A stretch of DNA of 64,000 nucleotides from Streptomyces akebiae (GCF_019599145.1 NZ_CP080647.1:5022001-5086000); one strand, 5' to 3'. Shown: positions 15,328-24,869, counted from the first letter of the stretch. Notes: generated by a model not told the origin, from the sequence alone. Made by a program: numbers and translations.

Positions 15328-16902
15328 TCAGCCCTCTTCGCCGCCGATGCCGCCCGGCAGGCCGCCCGCGTCCCCGCCGCCGCTGCTGTCGTCGGTCGGC
15401 TCCTCGGTCGGCTCCTCCGTGGGCTCGTCGGTCGTCGGCTCGTCGGTCGTCGGCTCGTCGGTCGTCGGCTCCTCCGACGGCTGGGTCTGCGTCGGCGACT
15501 GGGTGACGCTCGGCGCCTCCGTGTACGGCGGCGTGTAGCCGCCGCCGTTGTCGGAGTCGGTGCTGTCGTCCGTGGGCTCCTCGGTCGCCTCCTCGCTGGG
15601 CGACTCGCTGGGGTCCTTGTCCTTGCTGGACGTCGTGGCCGTCGGAGACTTCGTGGTGTCGGTGTCGCCGCCACCGGTGTCGCCGTTGTTGTTCAGCGCC
15701 AGGGCGACACCCGCCGCGATGGCGATCACCGCGAGGACGGCGAGGATCCACAGCTTGCCGCGGCCGCTGCCCCGGTTGCCGCTCCCCTCGAAGCCGCCGT
15801 CGTCCCGGCCACCGCCGCCGTACCCCGGCAGGATCGGCTGCGGAATCTGCGAGGTGCCCGATTCCCCCGGGTGCGGCATGACGGTCGTACCGGACATACC
15901 GCCCGGCGGCGTGTGGCGGCCCTCGTGCATGGTGACGGGCCCGGTGTTCCAGGTGCCGGTGTGGCCGCCCTGGTCGTACAGCATCTGCAGGCCGTACTGG
16001 ACGAGGCCGCGCATCTCCTCGGCCGTCTGGAACCGGTCGTCCGGGTCCTTGGCGAGGGAGCGCATGACCAGGCCGTCGAGCTCCGGCGGCGCCGCACCCT
16101 CCGAGGTCTCGGACGGCGGCACCGGGATGTCCTGGACGTGCTGGTAGACCACCGACAGCGGGGTCTCGCCGATGAACGGCGGCCTGAGCGCCAGGAGTTC
16201 GTAGAGCAGACAGCCCGTGGCGTACAGGTCGGAGCGGTGGTCGACGGCCTTGCCGAGCGCCTGCTCCGGGGAGAGGTACTGGGGCGTGCCCATGACCATG
16301 CCGGTCTGCGTCATCGTCGTCGACGCGCCGTGCAGGGCGCGGGCGATGCCGAAGTCCATCACCTTCACCGCGCCGTTGGTGGTGATGATGACGTTCGCCG
16401 GCTTGATGTCACGGTGCACGATGCCGTGCTGGTGCGAGTACGCCAGCGCCTCCAGCACACCGGAGACGATGATCAGCGCCTGCTCGGGGCCGGGGGCCTC
16501 GGCGTTGATCAGCAGGTCCCGAATGGTGCGGCCCTCGACCAGTTCCATGACGATGTACGGCACGGGGGTGCCGTTCACGACGTCCTCGCCGGAGTCGTAG
16601 ACCGCCACGATCGAGTGGTGGTTGAGGCCGGCCACGGCCTGGGCCTCACGCGTGAAGCGGGCCTTGGACACGGGGTCCTCGGCGAGGTCGGAACGGAGCA
16701 GTTTGACCGCGACCGTCCGGCCGAGACGTACGTCCTCGGCCGCGAACACCTCGGCCATACCGCCCCGGCCGAGTCTGTGGGTCATCCGGTACCGGCCGTC
16801 GCCTACGAGCCCGCCGTTGCCCCACAACTCCGGCGCGTCCGACATGCCGCCGCCAGTCGCCTCGGGGTCGGACGGGCCCTGAGAGCGCTGCTGCTGTGCC
16901 AT
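15328..16902 (-). CDS. membrane Ser/Thr protein kinase, Thr/Glu/Pro-rich extracellular tail
   Basis: A 524-residue Hanks-type kinase. Residues about 38-300 are the kinase domain: glycine loop LGRGGMAEVF, VAVKLLRS (ATP Lys), HRDIKPANV (catalytic loop), DFGIAR and GTPQYLSPEQA. A juxtamembrane Gly/Pro segment leads to one transmembrane helix (KLWILAVLAVIAIAAGVALA, about 390-410). The external tail has no PASTA repeat but is a Ser/Thr/Glu/Pro stalk with three exact TTDEP copies. The ATG at 16902 follows GGCGAGGAC; GTG 16965 would add 21 basic residues and is possible. It faces a second kinase across a shared 390-bp promoter region. Confidence 0.9.
   Translation of the reverse strand: MAQQQRSQGPSDPEATGGGMSDAPELWGNGGLVGDGRYRMTHRLGRGGMAEVFAAEDVRLGRTVAVKLLRSDLAEDPVSKARFTREAQAVAGLNHHSIVAVYDSGEDVVNGTPVPYIVMELVEGRTIRDLLINAEAPGPEQALIIVSGVLEALAYSHQHGIVHRDIKPANVIITTNGAVKVMDFGIARALHGASTTMTQTGMVMGTPQYLSPEQALGKAVDHRSDLYATGCLLYELLALRPPFIGETPLSVVYQHVQDIPVPPSETSEGAAPPELDGLVMRSLAKDPDDRFQTAEEMRGLVQYGLQMLYDQGGHTGTWNTGPVTMHEGRHTPPGGMSGTTVMPHPGESGTSQIPQPILPGYGGGGRDDGGFEGSGNRGSGRGKLWILAVLAVIAIAAGVALALNNNGDTGGGDTDTTKSPTATTSSKDKDPSESPSEEATEEPTDDSTDSDNGGGYTPPYTEAPSVTQSPTQTQPSEEPTTDEPTTDEPTTDEPTEEPTEEPTDDSSGGGDAGGLPGGIGGEEG
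15422..15466 (-). repeat. three perfect 15-bp tandem repeats within kinase tail
   Basis: GGCTCGTCGGTCGTC is repeated three times exactly, encoding TTDEP units on the minus strand. Degenerate 12-bp copies continue toward 15390. It is a likely hot spot for length variation of the extracellular stalk. Confidence 0.85.
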
Positions 16903-17292
16903 CAGTCCTCGCCGTCGTTTCTGCCCGCGGTCCGCGCGGTACTTGTTACGGTCTCCGTCGGCCACGCTACAGCCTTCACGCAAGTGGCCGGTCCGGGTTG
17001 GATGCGCGACGGGTTCACGACGGATTCAAGGTGGATTCAAAGGTTGATCGGCCATGAAACCCGCAGCGCGCGCACTCGTGCAAGTTCTGTGTACCGGGCG
17101 CACGCCCCCTGTAACGCTTCCGCGACGCTTCTTTCGCGTACGGTCACGGATCGGGCACCGCGCTTGACGTGTCAGTGCCCTGGGGCAGACTTGGCCGGGA
17201 ATAGCACAAAGGATCACCGGAATCATCAGGGATCACCGATCGCGGGAGCCACGCCAGCTGCTTTCGCGCGCGCCGATGGGGGACGCAGGAAG
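16903..17292. promoter_or_regulatory. 390-bp shared promoter region of two divergent kinases
   Basis: The region holds the promoters of both kinases and possibly the extra N-terminal codons of the minus-strand one (to 16965). GGATTCAA occurs at 17022-17029 and 17033-17040, an 11-bp direct repeat that puts both copies on the same DNA face and could bind a regulator. No other gene is seen. Confidence 0.45.
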
Positions 17293-18948
17293 ATGAGCCA
17301 GGACGCCGCACAGGGCCGGTACGCGGGGCGGTCGCTAGCCGGTGGCCGGTACCAACTGCGTGACCTGCTCGGCGAGGGCGGCATGGCCTCCGTCCACCTC
17401 GCGTACGACTCGGTGCTCGACCGGCAGGTCGCTATCAAGACACTCCACACCGACCTCGGCCGCGAACAGGCCTTCCGTGAGCGCTTCCGCCGTGAGGCGC
17501 AGGCCGTGGCGAAGCTCACCCACACGAACATCGTGTCGGTCTTCGACACCGGCGAGGACGATCTGGACGGCTTGACGACGCCGTACATCGTCATGGAGTA
17601 CATCGAGGGCAAGCCGCTCGGTTCGGTGCTCGACGCGGACGTCGCCCAGCTGGGCGCCATGCCCTCCGACAAGGCACTGAAGATCACCGCGGACGTGCTG
17701 GCGGCGCTGGAGATCAGCCACGAGATGGGCCTGGTCCACCGGGACATCAAGCCGGGCAACGTGATGATGACCAAGCGCAACGTCGTGAAGGTCATGGACT
17801 TCGGCATCGCCCGCGCCATGCAGTCCGGTGTCACGTCGATGACACAGACCGGCATGGTCGTCGGCACCCCGCAGTACCTCTCGCCCGAGCAGGCCCTCGG
17901 CCGGGGCGTGGACGCCCGCTCCGACCTGTACTCGGTCGGCATCATGCTCTTCCAGCTGACCACCGGACGGCTGCCGTTCGAGGCGGACTCACCGCTGGCC
18001 ATCGCGTACGCGCACGTCCAGGAGGAGCCGGTCGCTCCCTCCTCGGTCAACCGTTCCCTGCCGCCGGCCGTCGACGCCATCATCGCCCGCGCGCTGAAGA
18101 AGAACCCGAACGAGCGGTTCCCGAGCGCGGAGGCGATGCGGGACGAGTGCCTGCGGGTCGCCGCCTCCCTCCAGCCCGTCGCGCCGAGCATCGTGCCGGG
18201 CGTGCAGACGGCGAGCGGCGCGGGGGTCTCCTCGGCGGTCTTCCCGCCGATCGACCACACGGGCGCACCGCAGTCGGGCAGCGTCCAGACGCCTTACCAG
18301 CCGCCCTCGACGGGGGGTTACGGTCCGCCGACCCCCGCCCCGACTCCGACGCCCGCCCCGTCCTACGGCTACCCGCAGCAGGGTGGCTACCAGACGCCGC
18401 CGCAGACCGCCGCGTACTCGCCGCAGCAGGGCTCGGCCACCCCTCCGCCGTACAACATCGCACCCCAGCAGTCCTCCATGTCGGCGGGGCGTTCCGGGGG
18501 CGGGAAGAGCAACAAGGGCGTCATCGTGGGCGCGATCGCCGTGTCGGTCCTCGCGATCGGCGGTCTGATCGTGGCGCTCAGCCTGAACTCGGGCAGTGAG
18601 GCCGAGGGCGGCGACGACGGCGCGACCGCGTCCTCCTCCCCGACCGTGGTCGAGGGGCACAAGGGGCCGGACACGTCGAAGGTCATCGACTCGACCGAGT
18701 GCACGGAGCCCGTGGAGTCGTACAACGACCCCGACAAGATCGAGCTCCCGGACTTCACCTTCAAGAACATCGACTCGGTGAAGAAGTGCTTCCAGGCGGC
18801 CGGCTGGCAGTACGACGTCCAGAAGGTCGACGAGAACACGTACGGCGAGGGCACGGTCATGGAGCAGTACCCGGCGGCCTCCGACGACGTCGACCCCAAG
18901 GACATGCCCTCGGTCATCCTCAAGGTCTCGACGGGTAACCCGTCCTGA
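17293..18948 (+). CDS. membrane Ser/Thr protein kinase with single PASTA-like domain
   Basis: A 551-residue kinase starting at ATG 17293. The kinase domain (about 15-280) has LGEGGMASVHLA, VAIKTLHTD, HRDIKPGNVMM, DFGIARAM and GTPQYLSPEQA. A long Pro/Tyr/Gln linker (about 300-400) precedes one membrane helix (VIVGAIAVSVLAIGGLIVAL). The external part has a single PASTA-like repeat (LPDFTFKNIDSVKKCFQAAG to VILKVSTG) and two Cys residues (STECTEP and KKCFQ) that could form a disulfide. One PASTA unit is few; this resembles other Streptomyces kinases with a single sensor. Ligand unknown. A terminator follows. Confidence 0.9.
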   Translation: MSQDAAQGRYAGRSLAGGRYQLRDLLGEGGMASVHLAYDSVLDRQVAIKTLHTDLGREQAFRERFRREAQAVAKLTHTNIVSVFDTGEDDLDGLTTPYIVMEYIEGKPLGSVLDADVAQLGAMPSDKALKITADVLAALEISHEMGLVHRDIKPGNVMMTKRNVVKVMDFGIARAMQSGVTSMTQTGMVVGTPQYLSPEQALGRGVDARSDLYSVGIMLFQLTTGRLPFEADSPLAIAYAHVQEEPVAPSSVNRSLPPAVDAIIARALKKNPNERFPSAEAMRDECLRVAASLQPVAPSIVPGVQTASGAGVSSAVFPPIDHTGAPQSGSVQTPYQPPSTGGYGPPTPAPTPTPAPSYGYPQQGGYQTPPQTAAYSPQQGSATPPPYNIAPQQSSMSAGRSGGGKSNKGVIVGAIAVSVLAIGGLIVALSLNSGSEAEGGDDGATASSSPTVVEGHKGPDTSKVIDSTECTEPVESYNDPDKIELPDFTFKNIDSVKKCFQAAGWQYDVQKVDENTYGEGTVMEQYPAASDDVDPKDMPSVILKVSTGNPS

Positions 18949-18963
18949 CGCCGCAGACGTAGG

Positions 18964-18994
18964 AAGGGCCCGGCACTCGGTGTGCCGGGCCCTT
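18964..18994. terminator. intrinsic terminator between kinase and bpa
   Basis: AAGGGCCCGGCAC pairs with GTGCCGGGCCCTT (13 bp) around a 5-nt loop, starting 16 bp after the kinase stop. It sits between convergent genes and can act both ways. Confidence 0.85.
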
Positions 18995-19036
18995 TGCGTA
19001 CGTGGTGGGGGGTTTCGCCGGAAGACTGCGCGGAGG

Positions 19037-19582
19037 CTAGAGGTACGGGCCGCCCGAGCGGCCGACCGTGCGCGGGTCGTCGTCGCCCTCGTGGCCGCCG
19101 ACGCCCGGCGGCAGTGCGCGGCGCATCTGCTCCAACTGCGCCCGGGCGGCCATCTGCTGCGCGAACAGCGTCGTCTGGATCCCGTGGAAGAGGCCTTCGA
19201 GCCAGCCGACCAACTGGGCCTGAGCGACTCGCAGTTCCGCGTCGCTCGGGATCACCTCGTCGGTGAAGGGCAGGGAGAGACGCTCCAACTCCTCCACCAG
19301 CTCCGGCGCCAGGCCGTCCTCCAGTTCCTTGACCGAGCTGGCGTGGATCTCCTTCAGCCGGGCCCGGCTGGCCTCGTCGAGGGGCGCGACCCGTACCTCT
19401 TCGAGCAGCTGCTTGATCATGCTGCCGATGCGCATGACCTTGGCCGGTTGTTCCACCATCTCCGTCACCGGGACCTCGCGGGAGTCCTCGTCGCCTCCGC
19501 CGCCGCCCACGGCCATGCCGTCCTGGCCCACGACCAGGATCTGGGGCTGTTCGGGCGACCGTTCGTTCCTCGGCATCTCCAT
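19037..19582 (-). CDS. bpa: bacterial proteasome activator Bpa/PafE
   Basis: A 181-residue protein from ATG 19582 (MEMPRNERSPEQPQILVV). It shows the DUF2587 core, a four-helix bundle (VMRIGSMIKQLLEEVRVAPL, then LVGWLEGLFHGIQTTLFAQQ), and ends in GGPYL, the C-terminal HbYX-like GPYL that docks into the 20S proteasome. Bpa forms a 12-subunit ring that opens the proteasome gate without ATP and delivers unfolded proteins. The proteasome genes themselves are not in this window. An extra GTG 18 bases upstream is a possible start. Confidence 0.9.
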   Translation of the reverse strand: MEMPRNERSPEQPQILVVGQDGMAVGGGGGDEDSREVPVTEMVEQPAKVMRIGSMIKQLLEEVRVAPLDEASRARLKEIHASSVKELEDGLAPELVEELERLSLPFTDEVIPSDAELRVAQAQLVGWLEGLFHGIQTTLFAQQMAARAQLEQMRRALPPGVGGHEGDDDPRTVGRSGGPYL

Positions 19583-19718
19583 GCCGCCATTCTCTCGCAC
19601 GCGTACACCTCACCACCCTGGTGCCCCCCACGCAGGGTGATCCACCGTTTACGTGGCCACGTTCGCGGTGCGTCGATGCCGGGATGCCGGGTTGCCCAGG
19701 GCGTGTGACGCTGAGGGC

Positions 19719-20150
19719 GTGGCTACCTGGCTTCGTTCGGTGCGCGCGACGGGACCGGTTCTCGTCGCGGGGCTGCTCGTCGTTCTGGTGACGGGGGCCG
19801 TGCCGGCCGTGTACGCGGCCGAGCCCGACCCCGCGACCTCCTGGGCCGGCAGCCGCGCGGGCGAGGGCCGGGAAAGGCCGGGCAGGGCGGACGCCGGCCC
19901 CGTGGAACCGGAGGAGGACGCCTCCACGTCCCCGGAAGAGCTCTCTCCCCGACCGGACCACCCGGACCCCACCGGCGCCCCCGATCCGTCCCAGAACGCC
20001 GCCCTGCCCGTCCCCGGCGTCTCACCCGGTCACGGCACCGCGACCGTCGAGGAGCCCGTACTGCGGGTTTTCGCCCTCGGCAGCGGCCTCATCCTGCTGG
20101 GCATGGGCCTCGGACTGGCCTTCGTGGGGCTACGCATACGGCGGGACTGA
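19719..20150 (+). CDS. small secreted/membrane protein of unknown function
   Basis: A 143-residue protein from GTG 19719 (VATWLRSVRATGPVL). An N-terminal hydrophobic segment ends near VPAVYAAEPDP and looks like a signal peptide or anchor. A Pro/Glu/Asp-rich low-complexity stalk (about 35-105) follows, and a C-terminal membrane helix (ALGSGLILLGMGLGLAFVGL) ends in basic residues, RIRRD. This layout resembles a cell-surface stalk protein anchored at both ends. I recognise no family. No strong Shine-Dalgarno is placed correctly, so the start could be upstream or leaderless. Confidence 0.6.
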   Translation: MATWLRSVRATGPVLVAGLLVVLVTGAVPAVYAAEPDPATSWAGSRAGEGRERPGRADAGPVEPEEDASTSPEELSPRPDHPDPTGAPDPSQNAALPVPGVSPGHGTATVEEPVLRVFALGSGLILLGMGLGLAFVGLRIRRD

Positions 20151-20206
20151 ACCGGAGACGTCTCACTGAGCGGAGCCGTGGGCCCGCGTGGCCCCCCCGG
20201 CCTCGC

Positions 20207-21187
20207 CTACGGCACCACCAGGAGCACCTTGCCCACGTGGCCGCTCTCCTCCAGTACCCGGTGCGCCGTGGCCGCGTCGTCCATGGGGATCTCGCGGTCG
20301 ACGACCGGGCGCACATGGCCACCGGCGATCAGGGGCCAGACATGTTCGCGTACGGCGGCGACGATGGTTGTCTTCTCCTCCTGGGGCCGGGCGCGCAGCG
20401 AGGTCGCGCTGATCGCGGCGCGCTTGGCGAGGAGGGCGCCGATGTTCAGCTCGCCCTTGATACCGCCCTGCATACCGATGATCGCGAGGCGGCCGTTGAC
20501 GGCCAGGACCCGGACGTTGCGGTCCAGGTACTTGGCGCCCATGTTGTCGAGGACGACGTCCGCGCCCCTGCCGCCCGTGGCCGCCCGGACCTCCTCGACG
20601 AAGTCCTGCTCGCGGTAGTTGATCAGGATGTCCGCGCCCAGGGCGGCGCACTGCTCCAGCTTCTCCTGGGTGCCCGCCGTGACGGCGACCTTCGCGCCGA
20701 CGGCCTTGGCGAGCTGGATGGCCATCGTGCCGATGCCGCTGGAGCCGCCGTGCACGAGGAGCGTCTCACCGGGACGCAGGTGGGCGATCATGAAGACGTT
20801 CGACCAGACCGTGCAGGTCACCTCGGGCAACGCGGCGGCCTGGCGGAGGTCGACGCCGGTGGGGACCGGCAGCAGCTGGCCGGCCGGGACGACGACCTTC
20901 TCCGCGTAGCCGCCGCCCGAGAGGAGCGCGCACACCTCTTCACCGACGCTCCACCCGGCCACACCGGGCCCGATCTCCGCGACGCGGCCGGAACACTCCA
21001 GGCCGGGGTAGGGGGAGGCGCCGGGCGGTGGGTCGTAGAACCCCTGCCGCTGCAGCAGGTCGGCGCGGTTCACGGCGCTCGCCGCCACCTCGATGAGCAC
21101 TTCGCCCTCGCCGGGCACCGGGTCGGGGACCTCGTCCCACACCAGGGCCTCGGGTCCACCGGGTTCGGGAATCGTGATCGCATGCAT
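20207..21187 (-). CDS. NADPH:quinone oxidoreductase (zeta-crystallin type)
   Basis: A 326-residue medium-chain dehydrogenase/reductase from ATG 21187 (MHAITIPEPGGPEAL). It lacks the zinc ligands of alcohol dehydrogenases, has the quinone reductase block ASAVNRADLLQRQGFYDPPP and the NADPH Rossmann motif VHGGSSGIGTMAIQLAKAVG. It belongs to the PIG3/QOR-like branch that reduces quinones by one electron or other alpha,beta-unsaturated carbonyls. It appears monocistronic. Confidence 0.87.
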   Translation of the reverse strand: MHAITIPEPGGPEALVWDEVPDPVPGEGEVLIEVAASAVNRADLLQRQGFYDPPPGASPYPGLECSGRVAEIGPGVAGWSVGEEVCALLSGGGYAEKVVVPAGQLLPVPTGVDLRQAAALPEVTCTVWSNVFMIAHLRPGETLLVHGGSSGIGTMAIQLAKAVGAKVAVTAGTQEKLEQCAALGADILINYREQDFVEEVRAATGGRGADVVLDNMGAKYLDRNVRVLAVNGRLAIIGMQGGIKGELNIGALLAKRAAISATSLRARPQEEKTTIVAAVREHVWPLIAGGHVRPVVDREIPMDDAATAHRVLEESGHVGKVLLVVP

Positions 21188-21809
21188 GAGAGGGACGCTA
21201 CCGATCCTGTGGACTGAGCGTGAGTGAGCCCGCTCAGCCGCACGCCCCGAACGGTCTTGGGCGCTCCCCCACTGCCTTAAGGGCGTGGGAGGTACCCCCA
21301 GGTCCCCGGCATTCTCGACCCCGGGGCGGCGACACGCATCCCGTGCGTGGTCCGGGCCCGGGAGGCCGGCTCCCTGCGCGACCTGGCCATATGGGTACGG
21401 CCAGAGGCGACGGGGAGGCCCTGAACCATCCTCTGGTGGAGCAGGGGCCCCGCACACTGACGCCGTACCCGGTGTCCCAGGTCGCACGCCCCGTCCCGGT
21501 CCTGTCCCGGCCCCGCGCCCCCGGATTTCGCCGGTCCGGGGCCACCTCCCGCGCGCCCCACGCCCCCGGCCTGCGTCACCACAGTTTTCGTCAGGCGAAA
21601 TCGGGGTGCGATCGCCCCCCATCGGAGAGACCGTGGAGACCCCACGGCCGCACGGGTTCTCGCCGACGCGCTTCGCCCCGGCGCGGAAGCAGCCGACGCA
21701 ATCGTGTTTCCCGCGTTTTCCCGCGCGGCGACCGATGAGTTCCGGCGGTCCCTACGGTCTCCCCTTGCGTAGCCCCGGACACGGGCCCCGTACGCGGAAG
21801 GATCTCAAC
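21188..21809. other. 620-bp intergenic region with Streptomyces repeat hairpin
   Basis: No gene is supported between the quinone reductase start and the ABC gene start. At 21261-21301 lies GCGCTCCCCCACTGCCTTAA followed by the complementary GTGGGAG part, a hairpin of the type scattered through Streptomyces intergenic DNA (REP-like element). The long in-frame extension upstream of the ABC gene is Arg/Pro/Gly-rich and not protein-like. The rest is probably a long leader with the ABC promoter. Confidence 0.5.
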
Positions 21810-22841
21810 ATGAGCGCACAGACGTCCGGCCTCGCGATCGAAACCGCCGGTCTGGTGAAGACGTTCGGCGAGACCCGGGCCGTCGACGGCGTCGACCTGG
21901 CCGTGCCCGCCGGCACGGTCTACGGCGTCCTCGGCCCGAACGGCGCCGGCAAGACCACCACGGTGAAGATGCTCGCCACCCTGCTGCGGCCCGACGGCGG
22001 CCAGGCGCACGTCTTCGGACACGACGTCGTCCGGGAGGCCGACGAGGTACGCGGCCGGGTCAGTCTGACCGGGCAGTACGCCTCCGTGGACGAGGACCTC
22101 ACCGGCACCGAGAACCTGGTGCTGCTCGCCCGGCTCCTCGGCCACGACAAACGGACGGCCCGGCAGCGCGCCGGGCAGCTGTTGGAGGCGTTCGGGCTGA
22201 GCGAGGCGGCCGGAAAGCAGGTCAAGCACTACTCGGGCGGCATGCGGCGCCGTATCGACATCGCCGCGTCCATCCTCAACACCCCTGACCTGCTGTTCCT
22301 GGACGAGCCGACGACCGGCCTCGACCCGCGCAGCCGCAACCAGGTGTGGGACATCGTGCGGGCGGTGGTCGCCCAGGGCACGACCGTGCTGCTGACCACG
22401 CAGTACCTGGACGAGGCGGACCAGCTGGCGTCCCGGATCGCGGTCATCGACCAGGGCAAGGTGATCGCGGAGGGCACGAAGGGCGAGCTGAAGGCGTCCG
22501 TGGGTGCCGGTTCCGTCCATCTGCGGCTGCGCGACGCGGCCCAGCGGCCGCAGGCCGAGGAGGTGCTGCGTCTCGCCCTCGACGCCGACGTGCAGCGCGA
22601 GCCGGACCCGGTGGCGCTGACGGCGCGCGTCGGCGCGGGATCCGCAGGCGGACAGGGGGCCGCCGAGGCCGCCGCCCGGGCGCTCGCCGAGCTGGCCCGC
22701 ACCGGTATCACCGTCGACAACTTCTCGCTGGGCCAGCCCAGCCTGGACGAGGTGTTCCTCGCCCTCACCGGACACGACACCAAGACGACGGCCACGCAGG
22801 CCGTCGACGCCCCCGAGACGAAGGACGAGGCAGCGGCATGA
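21810..22841 (+). CDS. ABC transporter ATP-binding protein, DrrA type
   Basis: A 343-residue ATPase. Residues about 10-235 form the nucleotide-binding domain: Walker [12 protein letters not shown]-loop [15 protein letters not shown], signature [13 protein letters not shown], Walker [17 protein letters not shown] and switch [11 protein letters not shown]. The C-terminal DUF4162-like extension (about 250-325) ends in the DrrA-like [12 protein letters not shown]. This is the drug-exporter (DrrA) branch rather than an importer. It is translationally coupled to the permease by an ATGA overlap. The exported substrate cannot be named. Confidence 0.9.
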   Translation: MSAQTSGLAIETAGLVKTFGETRAVDGVDLAVPAGTVYGVLGPNGAGKTTTVKMLATLLRPDGGQAHVFGHDVVREADEVRGRVSLTGQYASVDEDLTGTENLVLLARLLGHDKRTARQRAGQLLEAFGLSEAAGKQVKHYSGGMRRRIDIAASILNTPDLLFLDEPTTGLDPRSRNQVWDIVRAVVAQGTTVLLTTQYLDEADQLASRIAVIDQGKVIAEGTKGELKASVGAGSVHLRLRDAAQRPQAEEVLRLALDADVQREPDPVALTARVGAGSAGGQGAAEAAARALAELARTGITVDNFSLGQPSLDEVFLALTGHDTKTTATQAVDAPETKDEAAA

Positions 22842-23686
22842 GCACGGCGACCACCACCGAGAACAAGGAACTCGCCCCCGTCAGCACCGAGTCGCTCACC
22901 GCGCTGCTCATCACCAAGGAACGCCCGCCGCGGCCCAGCGCCCTGTCGGCGTCGCTGACCTTCGGCTGGCGGGCCATGCTCAAGATCAAACATGTGCCGG
23001 AGCAGCTCTTCGACGTCACCGCCTTCCCGATCATGATGGTGCTGATGTACACGTACCTCTTCGGCGGGGCGCTGGCCGGCTCCCCGGAGCAGTACATCCA
23101 GTTCCTGCTGCCGGGCATCCTGGTGATGTCGGTCGTGATGATCACGATGTACACCGGGATCTCGGTCAACACGGACATCGAGAAGGGTGTCTTCGACCGG
23201 TTCCGTTCGCTGCCGATCTGGCGGCCGTCGACGATGGTCGGCTATCTGCTGGGCGACGCCCTGCGCTACGCGATCGCGTCAGTGGTGATGCTCACCGTCG
23301 GCATGATCCTCGGCTACCGCCCGGACGGCGGAGTGGTCGGTGTGGTCGCCGGGGTCGCGCTGCTCATCGTCTTCTCGTTCGCGTTCTCGTGGATCTGGAC
23401 GATGTTCGGCCTCATGCTGCGCACCGAGAAGTCCGTGATGGGCGTCAGCATGATGGTGATCTTCCCGCTGACCTTCCTGTCCAACGTCTTCGTCGATCCG
23501 AGCACCATGCCGGGCTGGCTCCAGGCCTTCGTCAACAACAGCCCGGTCACGCATCTGGCCTCGGCGGTCCGTGAGTTGATGGCGGGCGAGTGGCCGACGG
23601 CGGAGATCGCCTGGACGCTGGGCTGGTCCGCCCTGTTCGTGCTGGTCTTCGGACCGATCACGATGCGGCTGTACAACCGCAAGTAG
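22838..23686 (+). CDS. ABC-2 type permease, DrrB type
   Basis: A 282-residue membrane protein with a cytoplasmic N terminus of about 55 residues and six membrane segments (for example [19 protein letters not shown] and [20 protein letters not shown]). It has the ABC-2 signature region [20 protein letters not shown]. It pairs with the overlapping ATPase to form a DrrAB-like exporter. The long hydrophilic N terminus is usual for Streptomyces members. A terminator follows. Confidence 0.9.
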   Translation: MSTATTTENKELAPVSTESLTALLITKERPPRPSALSASLTFGWRAMLKIKHVPEQLFDVTAFPIMMVLMYTYLFGGALAGSPEQYIQFLLPGILVMSVVMITMYTGISVNTDIEKGVFDRFRSLPIWRPSTMVGYLLGDALRYAIASVVMLTVGMILGYRPDGGVVGVVAGVALLIVFSFAFSWIWTMFGLMLRTEKSVMGVSMMVIFPLTFLSNVFVDPSTMPGWLQAFVNNSPVTHLASAVRELMAGEWPTAEIAWTLGWSALFVLVFGPITMRLYNRK

Positions 23687-23697
23687 GCGATCGCTCG

Positions 23698-23743
23698 AAA
23701 AGGGGCGGCCCGGGGTGCCGAACCCCGGGGCCACCCCTTTTTC
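23698..23743. terminator. strong intrinsic terminator after ABC operon
   Basis: A stem of about 19 bp with one imperfection (AAAAGGGGCGGCCCGGGGT against ACCCCGGGGCCACCCCTTTT) closes a 5-nt loop. It is flanked by A- and T-runs, so it can end transcripts from both the ABC operon and the convergent channel gene. Confidence 0.9.
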
Positions 23744-23770
23744 GCATGTCCGCTCCCGCTCCCGCTCCCG

Positions 23771-24862
23771 CTATGGCAGATGCTTGGTCTCGGGGGTGAT
23801 CTTCGTGCTCGGGGTGGCCCGGACGATGGTGATCAGCCGGTCCGTCAACTGGAGTCGGCCGATGGACGGATCGTCGTAGCCGAGCACCCGATGTCCGCGC
23901 AGCACGCTGACCACCAGGTCCTCCGTCTCCCGCACGCCTCGCCCCACCTCGGCCTTTATGACCGGCCGTTCGGCGATGTCGAGCCCGCTGCCCTGTTGGA
24001 TGAGGTCCTCCATCACCATGCCGGCGGCGGGGCTGAGCACGGAGAGCCCGAGGAGCCGTCCGGCCGCACTGGCGCTGGTGATGACGACATCGGCCCCGGA
24101 CTGCTTCAGCAGCGGCGCGTTCTCCTCTTCCCGGACGGCAGCCACGATCTTCGCGCCGCGGTTGAGCTGGCGAGCGGTCAGCGCGACCAGTACGGCGGTG
24201 TCGTCCCGCGCGGTGGAGATGATGATCTGCCGCGCCTTCTGGAGTTCCGCCCGCAGCAGCACATCACTGCGGGTCGCGTCCCCGATCACCCCCGTGTATC
24301 CCTCTGAGGTCGCCGCCTCGATGGCCTTCGAGCTGGGGTCCACCACGACGACCTGCTCCTTCCTCAGGCCCGTCGCGCAGACGGTCTGGACCGCCGACCG
24401 CCCTTTCGTCCCCCAGCCGACGACAACGGTGTGCTCCCTCAAGGCCGCCCTCCAGCGGTTCAGTCGCCATTCCTCGCGCGTGCGCTCCGTGAGAACCTCC
24501 AGCGTGGTGCCGACCAGGATGATCAGGAACAACACACGCAGCGGCGTGATCACGAAGATGTTGGTGAGCCGGGCAGCATCGCTGACCGGGGTGATGTCGC
24601 CGTATCCGGTGGTGGAGAGGGTGACGGTGGCGTAGTAGAACGCGTCGAGCAGATCCACGGAACCGTCGGAGTTGTCGTTGTACCCCTCGCTGTCGGCATA
24701 GACGATGAAGGCGGTGGCGACGAGCACGAAGATGGCCATCGCCAGTCGCTTGCCGACCTGACGGATAGGCCGCTCGATCTCTCTCTTCGGCAGTCTCACC
24801 TGGTGGGTCACGTGACGCTCGTCCGCGTTGCGGGCGATCGCGTCCTGGCCCGGAAGTTTCAC
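23771..24862 (-). CDS. potassium channel-like protein with RCK (TrkA-N) domains
   Basis: A 363-residue protein. After a basic N terminus come a membrane helix (LAMAIFVLVATAFIVYAD), the pore with selectivity filter TLSTTGYGDITPV, a second helix (LRVLFLIILVGTTLEVL), a Rossmann RCK domain (HTVVVGWGTKGRSAVQT) and a second regulatory half. TGYGD indicates K+ selectivity. The best start is GTG 24862, 8 nt after GGGGAG; this codon lies inside a perfect parS site, so VKLPGQ derives from the end of the ParB site. A GTG further in (VTHQVRLPKRE) is an alternative. Confidence 0.88.
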   Translation of the reverse strand: MKLPGQDAIARNADERHVTHQVRLPKREIERPIRQVGKRLAMAIFVLVATAFIVYADSEGYNDNSDGSVDLLDAFYYATVTLSTTGYGDITPVSDAARLTNIFVITPLRVLFLIILVGTTLEVLTERTREEWRLNRWRAALREHTVVVGWGTKGRSAVQTVCATGLRKEQVVVVDPSSKAIEAATSEGYTGVIGDATRSDVLLRAELQKARQIIISTARDDTAVLVALTARQLNRGAKIVAAVREEENAPLLKQSGADVVITSASAAGRLLGLSVLSPAAGMVMEDLIQQGSGLDIAERPVIKAEVGRGVRETEDLVVSVLRGHRVLGYDDPSIGRLQLTDRLITIVRATPSTKITPETKHLP

Positions 24863-24869
24863 GTGAAAC
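24856..24869. other. parS: parS site 1 (ParB binding)
   Basis: The exact 14-bp palindrome GTTTCACGTGAAAC, the Streptomyces parS consensus. It overlaps the start codon of the channel gene. ParB loaded here nucleates the origin-proximal segregation complex. Confidence 0.93.

Noticed and set aside
21285..21809. Extended N terminus of the ABC ATPase from an upstream start
   Set aside because: The extra 175 residues are Arg/Pro-rich, span an intergenic REP-like hairpin and do not belong to the family; ATG 21810 gives the normal length.
23698..23743. IS inverted repeat after the ABC genes
   Set aside because: The structure is a hairpin terminator with flanking T-run; no transposase or target duplication is seen.
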